From contig OX388346.1 in assembly GCA_947579665.1 (NCBI GenBank), positions 94,242,615-94,306,614 of the forward strand: a DNA stretch of 64,000 bases, in the 5' to 3' direction. The notes under the pieces are model-generated. The model did not search any database, was not told the DNA's origin, and saw only the letters and a list, made by a program, of their open reading frames with translations. Within the stretch, counting starts at the first letter, position 1; each line of letters begins with the position of its first letter. This document shows, in pieces, positions 32,746-43,885 of the stretch. This DNA comes from Sympetrum striolatum (taxonomy: Eukaryota > Arthropoda > Insecta > Odonata > Libellulidae). A program made the position numbers and the translations under genes.

Positions 32746-35700
32746 GAGATTAGTAAATAAATATTGTATAAAAAGTTATATACTTTTTTAATAAAATGCG
32801 ACCGCTGTAGATAATTTACAAAATGAATTCTCGATTTCCTCACTATCCGGCAGTCTACGCCGTTAGAGGCTAAAGACTTAATAGGAAAGTAGTCTTTATT
32901 TGTGCGATGTTGGTCGTAATAGAATAATTAGTATTTAAAAGTGTTTCACATCTGTGAACGTTCCGCACAAATGACCCTTTTTGGGATATTAACCCGAAAT
33001 CGGTTTCAGCAAAGGTGACAGTTTATGCTCTCATTTGAATCTGTGACAATAACTCTGACCAGTCAATTTTCGCATCATCCTGCTCATATAAAAAATTAGG
33101 TATAATAGATTCCTACGCGAAAACTACATTTGCTAATATAATGAGAATTTTGTACAATAGATATTTTTCTTATAAAATACATATAGTTATGGAGGGGAGA
33201 TTTTTCTGAATGGGATTTAGTATTTGATGAAATTAGTGAAGCGTGTGCCAGAAATTAACAGAGAGATAGAGTTATATAAGGATTTCTTGATCATGGTCTT
33301 CAGATATTATAACGGATATTCGTACTTACTACTCAATTCATATTTGTCCTTCCGAAGGATTTTATTTCTATCCAAATCCAATGTAGCAATGTATTACTAC
33401 ATTATGTGTAAGTCCAGAATATCCTTTTCTTGTCCCCCTAGACGGAAAATTTTCAAGATACGTAAGTCTCTCTAGCTAAGTGGACTGACCTAAATTGATG
33501 AATGCGTCGGCAGTAAAATCTAACAATAATCTTAAAAAAATGTGTTTTGCAGAACTCTCCATCTTGATGCATTGCTGTTACATTTAAAACGAATAAAAGC
33601 AATGGAAGAAGAAACGTTTTACAGCCGAATCCAAGTTTTGATGATGAGGTAGAGAAAGCACCTTTCAGGCATCATGTCCATTATTTTGGACACCTTTGAT
33701 GCTAAATTACAGAACTCATAATTATGAATTAGAACTATTATACTAATAATATTATACTAAACTATTATACAATAACTATATACTATACTAAACTATAAAC
33801 TATACTAAACTATTATACTAATAATGAGTTTCATCTTTCCTAAAGTATTTGTACAGTATTTCTGTAAAGGAGATAAAACAGGCATGTGATTTTCAAGAAT
33901 CATATTTAATAGAAAATGAACATTACGGCCAATTTATTGAATGTATCTGATAGGGTTAAGAGCAAATCCGCCCGATTTCTACCCTTCATCATATTGTAAC
34001 ATATAAATGGAGATGTTCATAAGTCAGTTCTAAAATGAGAAAGCTCTCTCTATTATCTGCGTTGGATCTCCTCAGTAAACGTGATATTGCGATAGAATCA
34101 GAGGAAGAGGAAATGTGTGAGCTCACATGATTAAAGCCTTGTCAATCAATGCACTCTCATTTCCGTTTCCCCTCTTTTCTCTTCATTTGACACCTATTTT
34201 CCTATGTACGGCCTCGAAGCACTAGTGCCCTGAATATATTAGCACATTTTCCAGCTATCATTTCTACCTCTTACCTTTGACGGTCGCGAGATATGAAAAA
34301 TGGCGTAGTTTTTCCTGCCTCGGGAGCAATAATTACCAGCGCAAAAGAGAAGTTCAGAGATTACGAGAGCGCCCTTGTCACTCCTGAGGAGCTGTTGGAG
34401 CGGAATGGAGGCGTCCCTCCGCCCGTAAACACATTTGCGCACCTCAATGGAGACTGGCGTTTACTGCTGACTTCTCCAGTACCTCCTTTGAAATGCCGAT
34501 GGTTGCGAGCGCAGGTGTGGATTTCGCAATCAAACCTCTATTCTGCGGGGTCCAGTTCCTTTCTGCATTGATGGTTATCTGCAGAAAATGTTCTGTGCCC
34601 TGTAGATTATGGAAAATTCAAGAAATAGGGATACAAAGCGACGCTATTACTCTGAGTAATGATATTGTTAGTATGGCTGGCAAGTATTGCTTCCCCGGCT
34701 TCGCAAAAGCAGAACGATAATCATTAAGTGAGACCTTGATGAGGACATTATGTGATTCTAAGTACTAAAAATTCATTTTTTGTATTTTTGTGTATTTGTT
34801 TTAGTAATATTTCTGATAAATGTTTTGTATTGAGCTTTCTATTTAAAAAAAAAAACTTCGATAACAGAAATTGTTTTCCGAAAGGTATAGATCTGAAGCC
34901 ATATCTCAATATTATTTTCTTTATAACAATTGAGATCAAATCATCTCCTAACTAAATGACTTTACGTAGCTATGTAGTGTTAATGTTTTCATCAAATCAA
35001 GATAAACTTTCCTGTCCACATTGTGAAATTATCTTTATCTTCATGGTTTAAACATGTAATAAATTTAATTCGAACTGTAAGAAGATCCACCACCATCAAT
35101 AGAGATTGACTCCTTAGAGATATAGTCTCCAATACAGTAGCTTAATTGGCAAGAGGCGCTTGCTCCGGGAAGAATCACCATCCCTCACTAGCGGGCACGA
35201 AGTAACTCGAGAGAAAAAAAACTTTATGGACGGAATATCTAAGAAAGGAGATCTTACGCTTCTCTCATTTTAGAGCATTCATTATGCGATTCGAAGCACC
35301 GTTCCACTTCTTTCCCTATATCAATTTTATAGTTCAAGAAGTAAAAATCTGCAATATAGTCGTATCCTCTACAAAACGCTACCGATAGTGAAGTAAAGAG
35401 ACGCATAAAATCTGCAGGAACCGCAATTCCACGGCGCGTTAGAGGCATTTCGAATTCAATTACCAAGGTGCCACCCATCGCAGAGATTAGGACTGAACAC
35501 GAGGGAAGTTGTCTTCTGCTCCTCGGGAGGTTCCTCTGAATAATAATCCGTCCCATTACATACTTCCCTACCTCTGACTTCATTCATTTCTTCCGCTCTC
35601 ATCAGCTTCGTCTGTACCTCCGTTTCCTTAACGTGAAAAATTGGCTTCCGGTCCGATCATATCGATAAGCTAAACGTTGAACCGACTGACGTAGTAGTTC

Positions 35701-36349
35701 AGTCGGGAAAAGCTCATTTTCGATGCTTTTCACAACATCTTTAAGACGTTAACATAGTACTTATATAGTGCATAGTGCATATGTTTCTACGTAAATCATT
35801 ATTTTTACCTTTACTTCTTTTTCGCCAAAAATGTTATGAAGACGCAGAATTATATTTATAAACAGATTCCATTTAAATATTTTAGCTTGTAACATCTCGC
35901 TCAGATGTTTCACACATTTTCCTTAGTGGGTTTTATCTTCCAGTGGACGTGCTTCCTTTGATAACACCCCAAAGATTTGTTTACCTCCCTTTCTTTCTAA
36001 AGTTTACTACTTTATTTCTATTAACACATAAATTAGATTTTATTAGGGATTCAAGGAATTAGAGACTTTTCAGTCTCTATATCGCCTTAATAAAGACCAA
36101 TAAAATACTGCAGAAATCACTGTTTTCTTAAGAAGTACGTAAAGAAATATAAAATTAATAAGAAAAGTAAAAATTAATGTATCAACGACTGTAGTCTCTA
36201 TATATGATTCTTCAACTTGATTCACGAATTATATAATCTGAAACCTTCTAATCCTGCACTAGTATTTCTACACTATTGAATATACTCAAGTAAATCTTCA
36301 TTTTTGTAGAATTATTTAAATTACATTCATATAGTAAAACAAATATACA
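32746..36349. other. No recognisable gene; low-complexity patch
   Basis: 33716-33830 is TATACTAA-type low-complexity repeats. GC-richer patches at about 34240-34580 and 35130-35640 hold opposed short frames (92 + and 67 -; 109 - at 35254-35583) without domains. No RNA gene recognised. Confidence 0.5.
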
Positions 36350-36510
36350 AACACACCCCTCTGGAGGTTAGACGGGAGGTTTTTGGAGGGGTTTCCCTGT
36401 TGGGAAAATTCCATGCTTGAAATAATTTTTATTTATGTTCCCCTTAAACGTTACCACATAGGCATAAGGTCAACTTGCAACGTAAACATAAATAAATAAA
36501 CACTCAGTCA
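36350..36510 (+). repeat. Diverged interspersed repeat, copy 1
   Basis: Shares the block GGGAGGTTTTTGGAGGGG and TTTCCCT, and the more distal motif CAACTTGCA(A/G)CGT, with an inverted copy around 51040-51160. It ends near a TAAATAAATAAA run (about 36490), which suggests the 3' end of a LINE-like element. No coding sequence is visible. Confidence 0.5.
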
Positions 36511-36755
36511 CATTATTTCCACGGACATACAAAACATACTTTCAAAATTTAAAAAAAATTATTTGGAAATGTTATCCTAATTTGAAGCTATCTAAGGTGA
36601 CATCGACTCAAAATAAGCACTCCACGAGCGAACGGCCTTCATTGAGCAGAAAAAGCGGATCGCAAGATTTTACTTGCTGAAACCATCGGAATAATTTTCC
36701 TCCCTTGTGATTAATAATTTAGCATATTTGCTATTTTCTTAAACTCATTTCGTAA

Positions 36756-36763
36756 AAATTCTT
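36756..36763 (+). repeat. Fold-back F2 target duplication, left
   Basis: AAATTCTT, repeated at 37232-37239 immediately after the fold-back element. Confidence 0.75.
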
Positions 36764-37231
36764 CGTTAATGGTAGATATCTGGGAGTTTCACCATTTCTT
36801 TTTTTCAGGTAGAAATTGGAGGGTCTCGGTCCTAATCCACGGCAACGTGGATTTCTAGATTTTTACTAGAAATCCCTCCCCCAAACCCAACCCATCTTCG
36901 GGGCAACGTTGCCGTGTGTCAACGGGTCATTTCTAGTAAAATCACGAAAAATCTTAATTTTCATTGTAGAACGTCGATTAAAAGATGCTTGTATAACTCT
37001 TTGGACTAGTAAGACGACGAAGATAATAAATTGTTGCTCATTTGAATTGTTTATAACTTTTTAAATCTATTCCACGCGGTCAGTTTTTTTATGCACCCCC
37101 CCCCCCCTAATGGGAGGGTCGGGTGCTCAGTATCTGCGAAGGCGAGCCAAGGGTCCGGATTTGGACGGAGACCCTCCGAATTTCTACCTGAAAAAAGTAA
37201 TGGTGAAACCCCCAGATATCTACCATTAACC
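36764..37231. mobile_element. Fold-back DNA element F2
   Basis: Second copy of the fold-back that hosts the LINE at 9-15 kb. The left terminal repeat (36764 to about 36836, GTTAATGGTAGATATCTGGG) is inverted at the right (to 37231). The left arm is shortened, while the right arm (about 36925-37231) matches the F1 right arm, including GAATTGTTTATAACTTTTT and GCGAGCCAAGGGTCC. Flanked by 8-bp duplications, AAATTCTT. An 8-9 bp duplication with long inverted repeats fits a hAT- or Mutator-type non-autonomous element; the ends do not decide which. A C-run of 13-14 nt lies at 37096-37108. Confidence 0.85.
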
Positions 37232-37239
37232 AAATTCTT
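37232..37239 (+). repeat. Fold-back F2 target duplication, right
   Basis: AAATTCTT, exact match to 36756-36763. Confidence 0.75.
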
Positions 37240-37848
37240 TTCAAAATTTCTTTGTAAGAAATACTCTAGTGAAGGACTTCCGTTGTAGCATTCTGCATAG
37301 TTTAACTATTTGCAGAATTTCTAGTGTATGGTCCTCCAAGAAGAGGTACTTTGAATCAACACCTTAATCCACTTTCCATACGTTACCTGTCCAAAGTCGT
37401 AAAGGGAAAGTGGATACGGGAGAGGGACGTTGATGCTCGGAGAAAACTGAGAGCTATGACTGCTTTGGATTGCATTTCTTCTTGATGAAAAGTGAATGTG
37501 AGTTTTCAGTGAATGAAATATATGCTCGTAAAACACAGTCCCCTTCTCATATTACGGTGAATTCAGCAAACGGTATTCTTTACCCTTACTTTCATACTGT
37601 CAGCATTATATGAATGCAACTATTGAATTAAGTCTTTGTTGACTGATATTTGGTCATGATTACTCAGTTTTTCCTCACCAACTATATCTCCTAATGCTCA
37701 GGTTTTCCATTATTTGTTTTAAATTTGGTAGAAGAATCTTAAACATAATCCAATATCTCATTAAATTATTTTGCATTATTCTTTCATCGTATCTTCAAAT
37801 TATGCAGGATAATTCTCTACAATTGCAATAATTCCTGCACTTTTTTGC
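37240..37848. other. No recognisable gene
   Basis: Short minus frame of 71 codons at 37321-37536 without domain. AT-rich downstream. Nothing else supported. Confidence 0.5.
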
Positions 37849-37861
37849 TATTTATGTTTTA
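37849..37861 (+). repeat. Target duplication of inverted SINE dimer, left
   Basis: TATTTATGTTTTA, repeated exactly at 38333-38345. Confidence 0.85.
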
Positions 37862-38332
37862 AGGAAAGGGTTTAGGTGACTTTGCACATAAGGGCGTGCA
37901 CCCAGGAAAATTCCCAAGGAAAAACGGACTTGAAAAAAGTCTGACAGGGCCGGGAATCGAACCCGGGATCTTCCTCTAACCGGGAGGCTGCCTTAACCAT
38001 CTAGGCTACCCGACCAGAACATTTTAACAAGCCGTTTTGGGGACTTTGTGTGCAAGGGCAAGTGCAGTTTCGTCCGACTGAGCGGCATCGTCTACGGCCA
38101 TGGCCTCATCGAGGCACCGGCAACACAAAGAGGTGTGAGGAGAAACCCCCCTAAGGATAAACAAATAAGGAAAGGGTTTAGGTGACTTTGCACATAAGAC
38201 TTTGCAATATTTAAAATGTTCTGGTCGGGTAGCCTAGATGGTTAAGGCAGCCTCCCGGAAGGAGGAAGGAGGAAGATCCCGGGTTCGATTCCCGGCCCTG
38301 TCAGACTTTTTTCAAGTCCGTTTTTCCTTGGG
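37862..38332. mobile_element. Inverted SINE dimer, family B (composite)
   Basis: Two tRNA-derived SINE units point away from a central spacer. The left unit (37862 to about 38030) is on the minus strand and the right unit (about 38208-38332) on the plus strand. The right unit reads TCGGGTAGCCTAGATGG (box A), GGTTCGATTCCCGG (box B), then CAGACTTTTTTCAAGTCCG. The left unit is its complement and also carries the 3' extension GGGTGCACGCCCTTATGTGC. The right unit has a local AGGAGGA expansion in the anticodon-arm region. The block GGTTTAGGTGACTTTGCACA occurs twice in direct order (37869 and 38176). One 13-bp target duplication encloses the whole, so it inserted as a unit or formed at insertion. 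Confidence 0.82.
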
Positions 38333-38345
38333 TATTTATGTTTTA
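38333..38345 (+). repeat. Target duplication of inverted SINE dimer, right
   Basis: TATTTATGTTTTA, exact match to 37849-37861. Confidence 0.85.
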
Positions 38346-41300
38346 TTTTGCCCCTTATTTAGATCTCATTCCTCATAGAAACCTTGTTTATGATTAACCA
38401 AGCCACGTTCTCATTTACAAAAATAATTCTCATGTATTTATTTTTTAAAATTTCCTGGTAGCTTTGTTCTGCAATACTTCAACCTACTTCCTATCCTTCT
38501 GAATGTTAGAAGTATCTAATTTATTCTAATTTATTCCGATGTTGATTCCATCTCTTATCTCGTATCTTTAACCTCAGCTTCTAATAAATGCGGTACGTCT
38601 CTTCTTCCTAATATAGCATTTTGCATTAAAATCTTTAAGTGTGTTGCATGCCTCTTGGCATCATTGTAAGGCTTCCTATATATCTTCAGGGACTGCCATT
38701 CTTCAAACTGCGCTTTCATCTCAATATCTGTGCATTTAGGACACTCATTGAGATAAATCAAAGAGTTCTGATTTTATTTCAATACGCAAATATCGTTCGA
38801 GGATTTATGAGTACATCATTATTAACTGCAGACATCCGCACTGATTCATGTGTTATTTATATCTAGAAAAAAGAATTTCATTTTTCCATTACACAGGAAA
38901 GCTATTCTTCGGGCATAAGCAATTTGATTAAATGTAGAAGCTATTGTGATAGAGTGTACTTGAAAATCAGGCGAAAATTAAATTTGTTTGAATGCTTTAT
39001 ATTGATTGATGAAAATAATATTTGGTATTTTCCTATTGAAAAAGGTGAAGTTCAAACTAGAGTCTTATCATTTACGGATTCACTTTTGATAATTGGTTGA
39101 ATATCGAAATTCGTGAATAAAATTTACTTGGCTTCCAAATTCCAGTTCCAAAGTTTTCTCTTGATTTATACGCGTATCCTTGGTGGAATCGCAGATTTGA
39201 CAGCACATATGTAAAATCAGTTTTTATTCTAAATCATCATAATTTTCACTTTATAATAGAAATTCAAATCCGAAAATTGTAATTTCAAAACTTTCTCTGG
39301 AGTACATACATTGAATAGAAAATGTTTAGGCTCCACTGTCATTCATTCGAGAAAGAAAAACTTTGGAGAAAGTAAAGCAAATCAGTTTGCGAGAGTTATA
39401 AAGCTGAACTCTCCTTTTGTTCAAAATATAATTCGACTATTTAATAGGTTTCATTTAAGAGCATTGGAAACCACATTTGTTTACGCTGGTACAAAGGTGA
39501 CTCAATCAGATGAAACGTGTAGAAATTAAGTTTATGCGATCGCGAAAATAAGAAAAGACAGACTTTGTGTAAGAGGAAGGAGGAGACAGCTTAACGATTC
39601 ATTCTTTCTATTTCATCAGTATACGAGGGTAAACAAACATATGCTTAGAATGGCTTCCTTTCACATAGTACGAGGAATACAGCGTATTGGCACGATTTTT
39701 CGTAATAAAAAACTGCTCTGGCTTGATTGGTGGACAAAACTGGCACAGCGCATGCGCCAGTGTCTTTGTATCTTCGAGATGCTAGCAAAGTACGTTTGCT
39801 TACCACTCACTACTTTCAATTGGATTGTTGAAAATAGCAAATTTTTAGCTCACAATTTCTTGATCTCTTTTGTTAACTTTTATTCCGGTAACCTTACTCA
39901 ATCTTTCAAAATGATAAACTATCAGAAATTTGGTTTAACCCATTGCTCTCACACATTTAAACATTCCATTTATCGGAGAGTAACGCTTGTGGTCTCTCTT
40001 AGAAGAGGCATTTACTATTAACAGTCCTTCACCGCATAACTCCTTTGAGTTTATAATTTTCTCCTCTAATTTTTTATGCCTCAATCATGATCGTAAATGT
40101 GCATTCACACCTGATGTATTTATACCCAAAAGCTTATTTGTTTCAAATGATATTAATGTGCAAATCAAATAAGTATTAAAGGGGAAATTCGTGGAGGATA
40201 TTGATTTGATCGTTAGCTGAATAGAAAAACTAATCAAGAAGTCGCTAAGAAGAGATTAGAGGGAGAGAAATTTTCAATAACAGTGTGTCTGGTATGAATG
40301 CAAAGATGGAATAGTCCAAATACTATGTGGCAACTAGAGCAAGATATTTTCCAATGTATAAATTGAAATGCTTGTTTTCGGTGTACTAATATTGTAGAGG
40401 GGAACTAGTTTGATGGCGTGTAATGAAAGAGAGTCGAGGAGAGTTGAAGAGTTGGGTCGCGAAATAACTGTGAAGAGGAGAGAGAGAGAGCTAGAAGTCG
40501 GAAATTTCCACGTCGAGATTTTGCCCAGAGGGCGAGACTTTGTTTAACGTGCTGATTTGCACGTAGTCAAGCAACTGAATCGGCAGCGGAAGGGAGCATA
40601 AAAATATGCAGCGGATGTCCTCTGGTATTGCCACTCTAACAGACACATATTTCCACCTCCCCCTTATGGCATGTTCTAAAACAGCCCTTCTTCTACGCTG
40701 CATAAGGAACACTAACTGAAAAGCTATACCCAATAGAAATTAAAATAGTCCATTCCTTCCAAATTTCAATTTACAGAAACGGCCATTATTGCGAAATAGT
40801 ATACGTATCCTCTCATCTCCCAATAACTGTTGGCTCAGATAAGGATGACTACTGCAATGAAAATAATAGATTTACGCCAAAACAGCAATTACAACGAGTA
40901 ACAGTTGAATTTCCATCAGTTTCAACTAAATCCAGAAGTGTGAACATGCTGGTGGTAAAAATATTAACTTTAAAACATCCTTGAAAAAAGCATAATGCTA
41001 TTATATAAAGTAGTACGTAATGGTCTCCATTCAATCTAAAATAAAGTTCGCAGCTTTTAATGATAATTAGAATTTACAGCTCAATCCGTAGGGCTAAGTG
41101 CTTTCGATCCAAGAGTGCATATTTCTACACTCTCAATGATAGCCTCTGGCTATTTTGACATTAATTTGCACCCTTGGTCTGCTATCCTTAGATCATAGAT
41201 ACGAGTATTTATGTATTGCTGTTATGGGCGCTATTGATTTCATGCTCAAGGGAGATTCTCAGACAAAGGCTCTCTCAAAGCAGTAAATCAGTAATCTAAG

Positions 41301-42329
41301 CGTGTGTGCTCATGGATTGCATTTTGCCAGTTTCAACACACCAAGGTCTTTTTCCTGTCGTAAAATACTTCGTATAGGTCAAGGCATTCGACCAATTTTA
41401 TTGTTTGGCGTATCTTTTTACGACTTTTTTGATGCTGAGGCATAGAAGCGCAATAAAAAATATCCGTCTATTCTAATAAGATCCTATTCCGTCTTAGCTC
41501 TCGAGTCTCACCTCTTCTGAGAATTAGCAGTGATACAAGTGAATTAAGGAGAATTTCTTTGTTTGAACATAGTAAATAGTACACGAGAGAGTCAAGAGAA
41601 ATAATAAGCTTTCGAAGTTGGTGAATTTTTGCTGATCTTCCCAGGAATCCATGCGTATATTTTCAGCAGTGATTGTTAGGTGTTTTACATGGTCATTTTC
41701 AATCTTTTATCTATTTTAGCAAACGTAATTTTTTTTGCTGAAAAATGGCTTTAAATATTTTTCGTTGAAGACTGTCTTCCTCTTGGCCTTTCATATCGGG
41801 TTTGTTTGCGTGATTTGCGTGAAATAATTTTTCAGCGAATTAATTTAATTCGCTCACTCGATTGTTCTTCCAGAATTTAAGCGTTTTCATCCACAATGTG
41901 TGCTGTATTTTAAGTCAAAATATAAAGCTTGCGTATCTCCAGAGCCCAAATTGTGGATAGAATACAACCTGCGATCCCCAAGAGAAGCGTACAAGTTAAA
42001 GGGCCTGTTCAATGTCCGTACCATTTGCCCTAGCCTCCGAATTACTGCAAATTAATTTCAATCTTCAACTTATGTGATACAGAATAATAGCCCGAAATTC
42101 TAACTAAGGAAGACATTATATTTTTAGGGAAACTTGTTAAAATATAGGATTTCTTCGGAATTGAAAAACGCATGGCTCTTCAGACCTCTCACGTCAGTAC
42201 ACCAATCCTTGAACCTAAATGTTTTGCAGTCAATACTCATTTAGCTGACGCATATTTTTTCTACACTTACATTGAGTAAAAGGAGATGCTTGTATAAGAG
42301 TTTTTGTCGCCAAATTCAGTGAATATATG
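38346..42329. other. No recognisable gene
   Basis: The plus frame at 39641-40021 (126 codons) is the longest here; it shows aromatic and hydrophobic runs but no family. GC-richer DNA at about 40430-40690 includes a short GAGAGAGAGA run near 40477. At about 41145-41160 ATAGCC TCT GGCTAT forms a small hairpin of uncertain meaning. Confidence 0.5.
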
Positions 42330-42577
42330 CCTTAATTAGAATCGCCCCTCAGAAATACTGGCGTAGGAAGAGCGCTGGATCGGTTCTCGCGCCCGTGTAC
42401 GTGGTAATTAAGAACGGTAAAAAACCGAAGAGATATCGCCGTAGGAGACGAAGCCATCTTGTGATGCAAGTGTCTGATCTGAATGCTCGGGGAGAAGGAG
42501 CAGCGAGAACGCACCGGCATTGAACCCACGACCTCCCGCTTAGCAATCTCCGAGCATATCAGAGCCATCTGAGCCGA
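42330..42577 (-). mobile_element. tRNA-derived SINE, family D (single copy)
   Basis: Read on the minus strand from 42577: GGCTCAGATGGCTCTGATAT (box A region) and GTGGGTTCAATGCCGG (box B with one deviation) form a tRNA-like head of about 70 nt. An unrelated body continues to about 42330. Minus frames of 78 and 65 codons that run through it are incidental. With only one copy in the window and no clear duplication, the 3' boundary is approximate. Confidence 0.6.
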
Positions 42578-43029
42578 TTTTTATCTTCCTACGCTTCGTT
42601 CCAATTTCCTTTGGTGCGTCGCGCAGTAATAAATTCGGCGAAGGTATACTCTCACAACATCCGCACCATTAACGAGTTGCCCAACGTCTTCATTATAAGA
42701 GTATACACATTCAACAAGTGCATTTGACGGCTTTGATAAGGATCGCTGATTTACGTTGGAACTCCGACCCCAACGGCGCATAGTTAAATCCCTCGCAAAT
42801 TAATCCACTCTTGCGAGAGAACGGATTTCCCGCTGCACTTATAAAGGGCACTGAGGACAGCCTTTGCAAAATTGAAACGCCTTCATTTCATATTTTTTAG
42901 ACTATGCTATCTTTAATATAATTTCTGCATCTACAGTATATTTTTTATTGTTTTGGAATAATTTTTCTTCAGATTTTCATTTATGTTCATCATCTATTAA
43001 ATTATATCTTTTTTAATTCTATTTTATTT

Positions 43030-43885
43030 TAGACTAGATGACGCGGTGAACTTTGTACCACCTAATTCTATCTAGTGTATCTATATTTATTTCTCATATT
43101 TTTGTTTTATATATCGAACTTACCTTCAGAAGTTTACAATATTGAAATCCGCGCACTAAGTCCTCGAGTAGAGAGAGAGTAAAACCGTTTTTAAACTCTA
43201 ACTAAAAATTCAGTAAAAAATTACGTTGCTGTAAATAAAACTTGGTTGCTACTGACGTTTAAACAAAATTGTACAAAATTAAAGTTTAAATGTTCGTACT
43301 TTTTTCCGTGCGATTCTTCACAGGAAATTGTTCGTAACAGCAAATGTTAAAATCTCATGAAATTTTTTCTTCTTCGTAAAGTGTATCACTTAATATCAGG
43401 ATTAATTTTAACTTGGCTTATATTCTTAATGCATTTTGATGGATAAATACGTGAACTTGGAATCAACAATCGCCTTCATTGTCAAGGGGGATGGGTTGTT
43501 CACAACCTCGAAATTTCGATATAATATTCATGCATTTTATCAATATTCTCGAAATTTCGATTCATGAACGATATTTCATGACCGAAATAAGAATTTTTAT
43601 TCTATTCCCCTCCTTTTGGTTTTTGATTCGACTTTGTACGACTGTTATTTCTAATTTAAATTATCAAATGAAATAAAGCCTGCGGCAAGAAAAATGAACT
43701 ATACCTGCATTTTTTATGGAAATGCTTTTTCGATTTTCGGCTATTCCTTTTGGGTTTTTCCTAATTTTCTTTTTTCCTAAACCACCTCCGCACCGAGGCG
43801 AAGAAAAAAAATATTTAAATCGGTCGAGCCGTTTTCGAGTTTTAGATGACGTCTCGAACACTATTTCATTTTATATATAAGATTA
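43030..43885 (+). repeat. Old interspersed element, probable
   Basis: The left part includes GACTAGATGACGCGGTGAAC and TTTGTACCACCTAA. The right part includes AAATCGGTCGAGCCGTTTTC followed by GAGTTTTAGATGACG and TTTATATATAAG. Paired motifs of these types mark the two ends of old repeats common in insect genomes. The interior is AT-rich with no coding frame. Boundaries and class are uncertain. Confidence 0.45.

Noticed and set aside
35120..35205. tRNA- or SINE-like box A (TAGCTTAATTGG)
   Set aside because: No box B follows at the expected distance and no other copy is present.
37950..38020. tRNA gene on the minus strand (Thr-like anticodon GGT)
   Set aside because: Acceptor ends do not pair well, the unit continues into a SINE body, and it is duplicated in inverted form at 38.2 kb.
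39641..40021. 126-codon plus-strand ORF
   Set aside because: No recognisable motif; composition looks like translated noncoding DNA, with aromatic and hydrophobic runs.
41130..41165. LINE 3'-end-like hairpin (ATAGCC/GGCTAT)
   Set aside because: A six-pair stem with no TCGCC or simple-repeat tail; may well be chance.
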